A program made the translations under genes and the position numbers. 64,000 bases of DNA from Trinickia dinghuensis (GTDB taxonomy: Bacteria; Pseudomonadota; Gammaproteobacteria; Burkholderiales; Burkholderiaceae): the NCBI RefSeq assembly GCF_003367175.1, contig NZ_QRGA01000017.1, positions 62,001 to 126,000 of the forward strand, given 5' to 3'. Shown here piece after piece: positions 43,720 to 50,955 of this stretch (within the stretch, counting starts at the first letter, position 1; every line of letters starts with the position of its first letter). Below the pieces are notes generated by a model. It was not told where the DNA came from. It saw only the letters and a program-made list of their open reading frames with translations, and did no database searches.

Positions 43720-44694
43720 ATGCCTACGCTTCACACTTCGGGTCACACCTCGCACAGGCGGCATGTCGCGGCGCGTTCGCTGCGCGGATTGGCCGGCCGC
43801 ATCGCCGCCGCCGCGCTCGCGATGAGCTTCGGGCTTTTCGGTGCGGCGAGCGCCGCGCACGCTGCCGGCAAGCCGGCACCCGCGCCGGCCGTTGCGTCGC
43901 CGGCCAGCGCCCCGCCAGCGGTCACGCCGACCGGCCTCGTGCGTATGCCCGACGGACGCTTGCTCGCCCCCGAGTTCGCGCGCATCGTGAACCGGGGCGA
44001 ATTGGTGGTGGCGATGCTGGGCGTCGATCAGCCGCCGTTCTTCGAAACGCGCAACGGCCGCCTGCAAGGCGTCGACGTCGACCTCGCCGACGAACTGGCG
44101 GCGAAGCTCGGCGTCAAGGTGCGCTTCGATCGCGATGCGAAGACGTTCGACGACGTCGTCAGCCTGCTCGCGAACGGCGAGGCCGACCTGGCGATCAGCA
44201 AGCTGTCGCGCACCTTGGCACGCGCCGAGATCATCAGCTTCAGCACGCCGTATGTCCGCCTGCATCGCGCGCTGCTGCTCAACCGGATCAACTTTGCCCA
44301 GGTCGCTCACGGCCGTCCCGCGCCGGAGGTGATCCGTTCGTACGACAGCACGATCGGCGTGGTGATGAACTCGTCTTACTCGCAATACGTGCAGACCAAC
44401 TTCCCGAATGCGAAGGTCAAGGCGTATCCGAGCTGGGACGCGCTGCTCGCCGGGCTCGACAAGGGCGAGGTGACGGCCGCGTATCGCGACGAATTCGAAG
44501 TCAAGCATGTGCTCAAGAGCGATCCCACGGCGTCGCTGAAGCTGCGCGTCGTGACGCTGGACGATCTGGACGATCCGATCGCGATCGGCGTCAATGTGTC
44601 CACGCCCGCGCTGCTCTCGTTCGTCAATCAGTTCCTGGCGGAACGCAGCAACAAGCTCGATGTGAAGACATTGCTTCAAGCAACCGATAACTAA
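43720..44694 (+). CDS. periplasmic amino-acid-binding protein within the T6SS operon
   Basis: A 324-residue SBP_bac_3-type binding protein. A long signal region ends at 'SAAHAAGK' (about residue 50), followed by a Pro/Ala linker. The binding domain then starts around 'RIVNRGELVVAMLGVDQPPF', with 'GVDVDLADELAAKLGVKVRF' and 'ISKLSRTLARAEIISFSTPY'. The SRT..RAE..FS.PY motif contains the arginine that usually contacts an amino-acid carboxylate. No ABC permease or ATPase follows. Instead it is next to two symporter homologues and an Asp/Glu racemase. Aspartate, glutamate or a D-isomer is a reasonable but untested ligand. Confidence 0.9.
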   Translation: MPTLHTSGHTSHRRHVAARSLRGLAGRIAAAALAMSFGLFGAASAAHAAGKPAPAPAVASPASAPPAVTPTGLVRMPDGRLLAPEFARIVNRGELVVAMLGVDQPPFFETRNGRLQGVDVDLADELAAKLGVKVRFDRDAKTFDDVVSLLANGEADLAISKLSRTLARAEIISFSTPYVRLHRALLLNRINFAQVAHGRPAPEVIRSYDSTIGVVMNSSYSQYVQTNFPNAKVKAYPSWDALLAGLDKGEVTAAYRDEFEVKHVLKSDPTASLKLRVVTLDDLDDPIAIGVNVSTPALLSFVNQFLAERSNKLDVKTLLQATDN

Positions 44695-44732
44695 AACATG
44701 AAAGACCGAGGGCGCATTTCGGAGACCGGACG

Positions 44733-46010
44733 ATGAATACGAAAAAGCTTTATGCCATTGCTGTGAACCCGTGGGTGGTGATCGGCAGCCTCGCGCTCGG
44801 CAGCGCCTTCGGCTTATTGCTGCCCATGATGGCGGCAAAGCTCGATGTGATCGGCGACCTCTACGTGAACTTGCTGAAGATGACGACCTTGCCGTTCATG
44901 GTGTCGGCCGTGATCTTCAGCCTGCAGCGTCTGTTTCGCGACGGCGGGACGTCGCGGCTGATCGTACGGGTGGTGGCGGTGATCCTCGGTGCCTCGGCCA
45001 CGGTCGCGATCGTGGGCGCCATCGTGCTCTTGACGATGCGGCCCGGCGCCAACATCTCGACCGCGACGATGCATACGTTCGGCGCGATGGTCGGCAGCGA
45101 CGGCTCGGGTTCGAACGAGACCGTGATGAGCCTGTACGGGACGGACACCGTGCCGAAGACGGTCGGGTTGACCGACATGCTGAAAAGCATGGTGCCGAGC
45201 AATATTTTCGCGGCCCTCGCAAGCGGCGACGCGCTCAAGGCGCTCGTGTTCGCGCTGCTGTTCGGCCTCGCCGTCGGCCGCGTGCCGGAGCGCATCTCCG
45301 TGGGGCTGAGCCAGGCGCTGGAGACGGTCTACCACGCGTGCCAGAAGCTGATGCACTGGCTCAGCTATCCGCTGCCGCTGATTCTGTTCTGCATGAGCGC
45401 GGCGCAGTTGGGCAAGTCCGGGGTAGGGCCGCTGCATGCGATGCTGCAGTTCGTCATCGCATTCTTCGTCGTCGCGGTGCTGCTGCTCGTGCTCGCCGCC
45501 ACGATCATCTGGAAGCGCTCGGCGAATTCGCTGGCCAGCACGCTCGATGCCCTGCGCGCTCCGTTCGCGCTGGCGCTCGCCACGCGCAACAGCGCCGCCT
45601 GCATGCCGAGCATGATCGAAAGCCTCGTCGACCGCCTCGGCTTCGCCCGCTCGCGCGTCGAACTGATGGTGCCGCTCACGGTGTCGCTGCTGCGCGTGGG
45701 GCCGATGGTCTACTACGTCTGCGCGACCCTGTTCATCGCGCAGCTCTACGGCCGGCACCTCGGCGTGGTCGAGGTCAGCACGGTGCTGCTGGCCTCCGTT
45801 CTCGCGGGCTTCGCCTCGGCCGGCATGACCGGCCTCGTGACGGTGTCGCTGATCGGCATGACCTGCGTCTATCTGAGCCTGCCCTTCGAAGCGGCGTTCA
45901 TTCTGTTTCTCGCGGTCGATCCGCTGTGCGACATGCTGCGCACGCTGATCCTCGTCATCGGCAATACGGCTGCCGTGTCGGTCATTTGCCCCCGGCCGCT
46001 GAAGCTCTAG
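44733..46010 (+). CDS. divergent dicarboxylate/amino-acid:cation symporter homologue 1
   Basis: A 425-residue DAACS/SDF-family membrane protein with about eight helices plus re-entrant loops. The family frame is clear: 'VNLLKMTTLPFMVSAVIFSL' at the N-terminus, and the C-terminal 'DMLRTLILVIGN' keeps the D..R pair of the substrate site. However, the normally invariant NMDGT sodium/substrate motif is replaced by LRVGP (residues 320-324), and the serine-rich hairpin reads 'LATRNSAACMP'. Transport chemistry must differ from GltP-type carriers, or the protein is a sensor. It follows the binding-protein gene by 38 bp and precedes the racemase gene by 8 bp. Confidence 0.88.
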   Translation: MNTKKLYAIAVNPWVVIGSLALGSAFGLLLPMMAAKLDVIGDLYVNLLKMTTLPFMVSAVIFSLQRLFRDGGTSRLIVRVVAVILGASATVAIVGAIVLLTMRPGANISTATMHTFGAMVGSDGSGSNETVMSLYGTDTVPKTVGLTDMLKSMVPSNIFAALASGDALKALVFALLFGLAVGRVPERISVGLSQALETVYHACQKLMHWLSYPLPLILFCMSAAQLGKSGVGPLHAMLQFVIAFFVVAVLLLVLAATIIWKRSANSLASTLDALRAPFALALATRNSAACMPSMIESLVDRLGFARSRVELMVPLTVSLLRVGPMVYYVCATLFIAQLYGRHLGVVEVSTVLLASVLAGFASAGMTGLVTVSLIGMTCVYLSLPFEAAFILFLAVDPLCDMLRTLILVIGNTAAVSVICPRPLKL

Positions 46011-46018
46011 GACCCGCC

Positions 46019-46729
46019 ATGGCACTGATAGGCATCCTCGGCGGCATGGGCCCGCTGGCCACCGTCGATTTCATGGAGCGGCTGATCGCGTTGACGAGTT
46101 CGGCCGGGGCGTCGCGCGACCAACAACATTTGCCGATGCTGGTCGTGCATCTGCCGCATATTCCCGATCGTTCCGAAGCGTTGCTCGGCAACGGCGAAAG
46201 CCCGTTGCCGGCGCTGCTGCACGGCATCGGCATGCTGAACCGCAACGAAGTGGAGCTGATCGTCATTCCGTGCAACTCGGCGCATCACTGGTACGACGAG
46301 ATGCGCGCCGAGAGCCGCGCGCCGATCATCCACATCGCCGAGGCGAGCGTGGCGGCGCTGCCCGCCGGCGTGCGGCGCGTGGCCGTGCTGGCGACGGGCG
46401 GCACGCTGCATTCCGGGCTCTACCAGCGGATGCTCGCCGCGCGCGGGTTCGAATCCGTCGAGCCCGACGCCGCCACGCAGCACCATATCGACGCCTGCAT
46501 TACCGACGTCAAGGCGGGCAAGATCGGCGCATCGACGGAGCATCTTGCGCTCGCCCTCGATTGGTTCGCCCGTCAGGGCGCGCAGGTCGCGGTCCTCGGC
46601 TGCACCGAGCTGCCGCTCGCCGCGCAGCAGATGAGCGCCCCGCCGATCCCGACCATCGACAGCACGCTCGAGCTCGCGCGCGCGACGGTGTCCTACGCGC
46701 TCGCGCACGGCTGGAACCGGCCCCTATGA
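46019..46729 (+). CDS. aspartate/glutamate racemase family protein
   Basis: A 236-residue cofactor-independent racemase. 'MALIGILGGMGPLATVDFME' is the RacX/YgeA-type opening. The two catalytic cysteines are present at C85 ('VIPCNSAHHWYDEM') and C195 ('VLGCTELPL'), so it should be active and interconvert L- and D-aspartate, glutamate or a related amino acid. It is not MurI, which would have a different surrounding sequence. Its TGA overlaps the start of the second symporter homologue (ATGA). Placed inside a T6SS operon, it may process D-amino acids from peptidoglycan or make a regulatory D-amino acid; both are inferences. Confidence 0.92.
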   Translation: MALIGILGGMGPLATVDFMERLIALTSSAGASRDQQHLPMLVVHLPHIPDRSEALLGNGESPLPALLHGIGMLNRNEVELIVIPCNSAHHWYDEMRAESRAPIIHIAEASVAALPAGVRRVAVLATGGTLHSGLYQRMLAARGFESVEPDAATQHHIDACITDVKAGKIGASTEHLALALDWFARQGAQVAVLGCTELPLAAQQMSAPPIPTIDSTLELARATVSYALAHGWNRPL

Positions 46730-48147
46730 ACAAGCTCAGACAACTGCCCAATTCCGCGCTCGTCCTGCTGCTGTGCGTGTTGTTGGGCAGCGTCGCGGGT
46801 GCGTTCGCCGAGCCGGTCGGCGAGGCGGCCTATGCCGTCGGGCAGGTTTATATCTCGATCGTCAATATGGCGGCGGTGCCGTTGCTCGTGGTGGCGATGT
46901 TCTTCGGGCTGCGCCAGCTGATGGGCCTGCCGCGCCCCGGCATGCGCATCGGCACGATGCTGATGCTCGCGATTGCGCTCGTCTTGCTGTGCGGCTTCGC
47001 CGGCACGGTGGCCGGCGTAGCGGCGGCGCCGGGACAGCACATCTCCGGTGCCGCGCATGCGCAGCTCGGCCGGCTGATCCTCGGCAGCAGCGGCGACGCG
47101 GGCGAGTTGAAGATGGCCTTGTTCGCGCAAGGCGCGCAAGGGGCGGCCGATCACCTTTTCGCGCTCGCCGACGTCGTGCCCGACAACTTCTACAGCGCGC
47201 TCGCGAGCGGCCGCGCGCTGGGCATCCTCACGTGCACGATCTTCTTCGGCATGGCGTTCGCCGCGCTGTCGGGCGAACAGACGAGGGTGCTCAACGGGAT
47301 CTTCGAAAGCATCTATCGCACGCTCGAAGCGCTGATCGACTATGCGAACCTGCTGCTGCCGGTGCTCGTGTTCGGCACGGCGGCCCACTTGGTCGCGCAC
47401 ACGCCGAAAGAGATTCTTTCGGCGATGAGCGGTTTCATCTCGGTCTTCCTAATTTCGGCGGCCGTCTTGTCGTGCATCGCGCTGACGGCGATCGCCGCAC
47501 GGACGGGCGTCTCGTTCGGCCGCGCCGTCGCATGTCTGCGCGCGCCCATGCTGGTCGGCTTCACGGCCGGCACGGCGACGGCCGCGATTCCGCATACGAT
47601 CGAAGCGATGAGCGCGAAGCTCGGCTTGAGCCGCGGCGTGGCGGAACTGGTCGTGCCGTTCGGCGCGGTATTCTTGCGCGCCGGCTCGGCATTGTATTTC
47701 GCGTTAGTTGCGTCGTTCGTCGCTAACTTGTACGGTCACTCGCTTGGTTTCGGCGATTGTGTGATGATCGCCGTCGCCGCCTCGGTTGCCGCCTTCGCGT
47801 CGGCCGGCCGCAACGGCATCAGCGGCATCGCCGCCGCGGGGATCGCTTTGTCGGTGCTGCGGCTGCCCGTCGAGGCCGCCTTGGTGCTGTTCGTTGCGAT
47901 CGATTTGATTTGCGACGGGCCTCGCAATCTGCTGAGCCTGCTCGCCACGTGCACGGTCGTGGCCCTGGCGTCGGCGGGCTTGCAGGCCGACCGGGCCGCC
48001 GCGCCGTTGCAGCAGAAGGCACCATACGGCGATTCGGTGATGGTGCGCCTCGCTTTTACGCGGGCGCAGCTTGCCGTGGTGGCGGGCTGTGCGCTCGTGG
48101 CGGCTTCTTTGATCGTAGTGATGGGTATAGGAGTGGGGGCAAGATGA
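46726..48147 (+). CDS. divergent dicarboxylate/amino-acid:cation symporter homologue 2
   Basis: A 473-residue second DAACS/SDF homologue. It shares the family core ('SIVNMAAVPLLVVAMFFGLR', 'VPFGAVFLRAGSALYF', 'RLPVEAALVLFVAIDLICDG'). The NMDGT motif is replaced by LRAGS (residues 317-321), the same LRxG pattern as its neighbour, and the terminal helix has DGPRN in place of D..RT. The serine-rich hairpin reads 'TAGTATAAIPHT'. A C-terminal extension adds one more membrane helix (about 446-468). Start and stop both form ATGA overlaps, with the racemase gene and with tssJ. This binds the module into the secretion operon. Confidence 0.88.
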   Translation: MNKLRQLPNSALVLLLCVLLGSVAGAFAEPVGEAAYAVGQVYISIVNMAAVPLLVVAMFFGLRQLMGLPRPGMRIGTMLMLAIALVLLCGFAGTVAGVAAAPGQHISGAAHAQLGRLILGSSGDAGELKMALFAQGAQGAADHLFALADVVPDNFYSALASGRALGILTCTIFFGMAFAALSGEQTRVLNGIFESIYRTLEALIDYANLLLPVLVFGTAAHLVAHTPKEILSAMSGFISVFLISAAVLSCIALTAIAARTGVSFGRAVACLRAPMLVGFTAGTATAAIPHTIEAMSAKLGLSRGVAELVVPFGAVFLRAGSALYFALVASFVANLYGHSLGFGDCVMIAVAASVAAFASAGRNGISGIAAAGIALSVLRLPVEAALVLFVAIDLICDGPRNLLSLLATCTVVALASAGLQADRAAAPLQQKAPYGDSVMVRLAFTRAQLAVVAGCALVAASLIVVMGIGVGAR

Positions 48148-48725
48148 CGGACTGGCGACGCTCTGCGGGACAGCCTCTGCACGTGCATGGCGGCACACCG
48201 CGCGATGCGGATGCGTGCGCGCACGAGACGAGGTGCGCGGCGCGCGGCGAGACGGCGCGCATCCGGCGCTGGGCCGCGTCGTGCGCGGCCGTGCTGTGCT
48301 TTGCGGGTCTCGCCGGATGCTCGGTGCTGTTTCCGTCGGGCGAGAAAGTGAAGTGGGACGAGATGACGCTCGCGGCGAGCGACCAGGCGAACAACGACAG
48401 CCCCATCGCGGTCGACGTCGTGTTCGTGACGGACAAGACCCTGCTTGCCCGCGTCGCCGAGCTGCCCGCTTCGAAATGGTTCACCGTGCGCGGCGATCTC
48501 GCCGCCACGTTCCCCGATTCGCTTCACTATCAGAGCTGGGAGCTCGTGCCCGGCCAGCGGCTCGTGGTGCCGGGAGACAAGCTGCGCGGGCCTCGCGTGG
48601 CAGGCGTCTTCGTGTTCGCGGACTACCCGGGGCCGGGTGCCTATCGTGTGCGGGTCGAGCGCTTCAACGGCCGGCTCGTCGTGCAGCTCGGCGACAACGC
48701 ATTTTCCGTTTCGAGTGTGAAATGA
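48144..48725 (+). CDS. tssJ: TssJ, T6SS outer-membrane lipoprotein
   Basis: A 193-residue TssJ/SciN/VasD lipoprotein. The lipobox is 'CFAGLAGC' with the lipidated cysteine at about residue 59. The N-terminal cytoplasmic part before the signal helix is unusually long (about 40 residues, rich in Arg/His/Asp), so a later start is possible, though no better ATG is seen. The mature part ('NNDSPIAVDVVFVTDKTLLA', 'LVPGQRLVVPGDKLRGPRVA') fits the transthyretin-like fold. It anchors the TssJLM trans-envelope complex. Its ATG overlaps the stop of symporter homologue 2. Confidence 0.9.
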   Translation: MTDWRRSAGQPLHVHGGTPRDADACAHETRCAARGETARIRRWAASCAAVLCFAGLAGCSVLFPSGEKVKWDEMTLAASDQANNDSPIAVDVVFVTDKTLLARVAELPASKWFTVRGDLAATFPDSLHYQSWELVPGQRLVVPGDKLRGPRVAGVFVFADYPGPGAYRVRVERFNGRLVVQLGDNAFSVSSVK

Positions 48726-48806
48726 CAGAACTTGGCAGTGCTTTCGATTCCCGATGCTCCGCACCGCCGTGCGGCCGGGCCATTCCCCGCAGCGCGAGGT
48801 GCCGTC

Positions 48807-50138
48807 ATGCCTGATCGGCTCGTTCCCGTCGTTGACCGCGTCGAGTGGTTCGAGGGCATGCTGCTCGCGCCGCAGCACTTTCAGCTGCTCGGCGCGCGCG
48901 TCGATTCGCTCGTCGCCTGGCAGACGTTGGCAGCCGCTCCGTTCAGCTGGGGCGTGCGCCGCCTCGTGTTCGACGAAGGCTTGCTGGCAGCGGGCATCGT
49001 GCGCGTGCTCGCGCTCGAGGCGATCATGCCGGACGGCACGGCAGTGTCCTATGCCGCCGAGCTCGCTCAGCTCGGCCGCCTCGAATGCTCGCTCGCCCCG
49101 TTCGCGGAACGGCTCGCCACCGAGACGCTGCCGATTTATCTCACGCTGCCCGTCGCCGCGTCGATGCGCGGCGAGGCCGAAATGCGCCGGTTTCGTTCGG
49201 TGGCGGGAGACCCAGTCGAAGACGACACATCGGGTGCGCCGACGGCCGATATCCCGCGCCTCGTGCCCAATCTCGCGCTCGAGGCGGGCGACGTGCCGTC
49301 CGGCCGCTTCGTCTCGCTGTGCCTCGGCACCGTGTACAAGGACAACGAGATGGTCAAGCTGGGCGAGCGGCAGCCGCCGCTGCTCGAAGTCTCGCGCGAC
49401 AATCCGTTGTGGACGGCGGTCGCCGCGTTGCTCGGCCAGGTCCGCGGCAAGGCGGCGTTCGTCGCGCGCCAGACCGCCATTCCTTCGTCGAAAGCCGACG
49501 ATCGCTTGACGCAGCTCGAGCTGAAGGACCGATTGCGCAGCCTGCTTGCGGCGCTGCCGCTCGCGGAAGCCATCTTGCGCACGCCGCATCTGCATCCGCT
49601 CGCGCTCTATCATGCGCTCGCCGCGCTGCACGGCTCGCTCTCGATGCTCGCGCCCGGCGGCTTGCCGCCCGTGCCGCCCGACTACGACCACGCCGATCCG
49701 CTTGCCGTTTTCACGCCGCTGATCGCTTCGCTGCGCGAGGCGATCGCCGAGGTTAGCGAGGGCTACCGCGAACGCAAGTTCCACTTCGGCAACGACATGT
49801 TCGACATCGTCTTGCAGGCGCCGTGGGTGGAAGGACGGCTCGTGCTGGGCCTGCGCGGCCAATCCGATCGCGATCTGCTGGCTTGGATGGACGGCGCGGT
49901 GATCGGTTCCGAATCGGCCTACGCGTCGCTGCGCAACCGGCGCGTGCTCGGCGCTTCGCGCCGCGCGGTGGAGTATGCCGAGGAACTCGGCATCCGCTCG
50001 GGTTCGGGCTACCTGCTGTTCGAGGTCGAGGCCGATCCCGCGCTCGTACGCGCCGGCGAGGCATTTGTCATCAGCAATCCGAACGAAGGGGCGAGCGCGC
50101 AGCGGCCCCAGGAAATGCTGTTGTTCACGAAAGACTGA
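48807..50138 (+). CDS. tssK: TssK, T6SS baseplate-membrane complex connector
   Basis: A 443-residue TssK/ImpJ/VasE. 'VDRVEWFEGMLLAPQHFQLL' near the N-terminus and 'KFHFGNDMFDIVLQAPWVEG' are diagnostic. It links the baseplate to TssL/TssM and resembles phage receptor-binding proteins. I chose the ATG at 48807, which gives the standard family N-terminus and length with a GAGGT upstream; the TTG frame from 48732 adds 25 doubtful residues. Confidence 0.95.
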   Translation: MPDRLVPVVDRVEWFEGMLLAPQHFQLLGARVDSLVAWQTLAAAPFSWGVRRLVFDEGLLAAGIVRVLALEAIMPDGTAVSYAAELAQLGRLECSLAPFAERLATETLPIYLTLPVAASMRGEAEMRRFRSVAGDPVEDDTSGAPTADIPRLVPNLALEAGDVPSGRFVSLCLGTVYKDNEMVKLGERQPPLLEVSRDNPLWTAVAALLGQVRGKAAFVARQTAIPSSKADDRLTQLELKDRLRSLLAALPLAEAILRTPHLHPLALYHALAALHGSLSMLAPGGLPPVPPDYDHADPLAVFTPLIASLREAIAEVSEGYRERKFHFGNDMFDIVLQAPWVEGRLVLGLRGQSDRDLLAWMDGAVIGSESAYASLRNRRVLGASRRAVEYAEELGIRSGSGYLLFEVEADPALVRAGEAFVISNPNEGASAQRPQEMLLFTKD

Positions 50139-50152
50139 CGGTGGACACCAAG

Positions 50153-50911
50153 ATGGCACGCACCCGTATTGAAACCGAAGAGAACGACCTCGCGATGGAG
50201 CAGTTTCGCGCGTTCCTCGACGAGCTCGTCAAGGCACAGCGCCGTTTCTCCGAAGCGGCCGAGACCGACGCGGAGCAGGCCGCTCAGGGCATGTCGCGGC
50301 ATCTGCTGAATGTGCTCGAAATTCAGACGCTGCAGTCGCGCCGCGACAGCACGCGCTTCGACATCGAGAACGTGGCCGACGCGCGCTACCTCAAAGCCGT
50401 CATCGCCGACGAATTGCTGCTCAACACGCAGTGGGCGGGGCGCGAGCGCTGGACTGCCTACTTGCTCGAATCGGCGCTCTTTCGCACCAACATCGCCGGC
50501 GATCTCGTCTTCAAGAAGATCGAGGAATTGCTGTCGGACCGCGAGCCGTCGCGCCGCGATATCGCGCGGCTGTACTTGTTCGCGCTCGCGATGGGCTTTC
50601 AGGGGCGCTTCCGCGGCGCGGGCGAGGCGGCCGATGCGCGCCTGCGCAGCTATCGCGAAGAACTCTACGAATTCATCTATCAGCGCCGCGCCGATTTGGG
50701 CGGGCGCGATCGCGTGGTGGCCGAGTCCGCCTATACGAACACCCTGTCCCACATCGCGCCGCGCAAGCTGCCGACGGTCAGCCGATGGAGCGTGATGGCA
50801 TTGCTCGTGGTCGTGGCGCTGCTCGCCGTCTCGGAGATTTTGTGGCTGTGGCAATCGTGGCCGGTGCGCCAGGCGCTGCATGGCGACACGGTCGTGGGAG
50901 TGAGCTCATGA
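50153..50911 (+). CDS. tssL: TssL (DotU family), T6SS inner-membrane protein
   Basis: A 252-residue TssL/DotU/VasF. The cytoplasmic helical domain ('YLKAVIADELLLNTQWAGRE', 'LYLFALAMGFQGRFRG') is followed by one C-terminal membrane helix (about 212-234, 'WSVMALLVVVALLAVSEILW') and about 18 periplasmic residues. There is no peptidoglycan-binding extension, so anchoring to the cell wall must come from elsewhere. A GTG 12 bp upstream is an alternative start. The stop overlaps a 15-codon frame that leads to tssM. Confidence 0.93.
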   Translation: MARTRIETEENDLAMEQFRAFLDELVKAQRRFSEAAETDAEQAAQGMSRHLLNVLEIQTLQSRRDSTRFDIENVADARYLKAVIADELLLNTQWAGRERWTAYLLESALFRTNIAGDLVFKKIEELLSDREPSRRDIARLYLFALAMGFQGRFRGAGEAADARLRSYREELYEFIYQRRADLGGRDRVVAESAYTNTLSHIAPRKLPTVSRWSVMALLVVVALLAVSEILWLWQSWPVRQALHGDTVVGVSS

Positions 50912-50955
50912 ACGCCATCCATCGTTCGACCCATGCGGGGGCGGCGCTATGTTGA
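50908..50955 (+). CDS. possible 15-residue coupling ORF between tssL and tssM
   Basis: A 15-codon frame (MNAIHRSTHAGAALC) begins with an ATG overlapping the tssL stop (ATGA). It ends with a TGA that lies just inside the tssM frame, overlapping the tssM start at 50949 by 7 nt. This geometry would hand ribosomes from tssL to tssM. It may simply be a chance frame in a 37-bp gap. Confidence 0.3.
   Translation: MNAIHRSTHAGAALC

Noticed and set aside
43720-46010. Binding protein and transporter considered as an ordinary ABC glutamate uptake system
   Set aside because: No ABC permease or ATPase gene is present. The neighbouring membrane protein is of the DAACS family, which normally does not use binding proteins.
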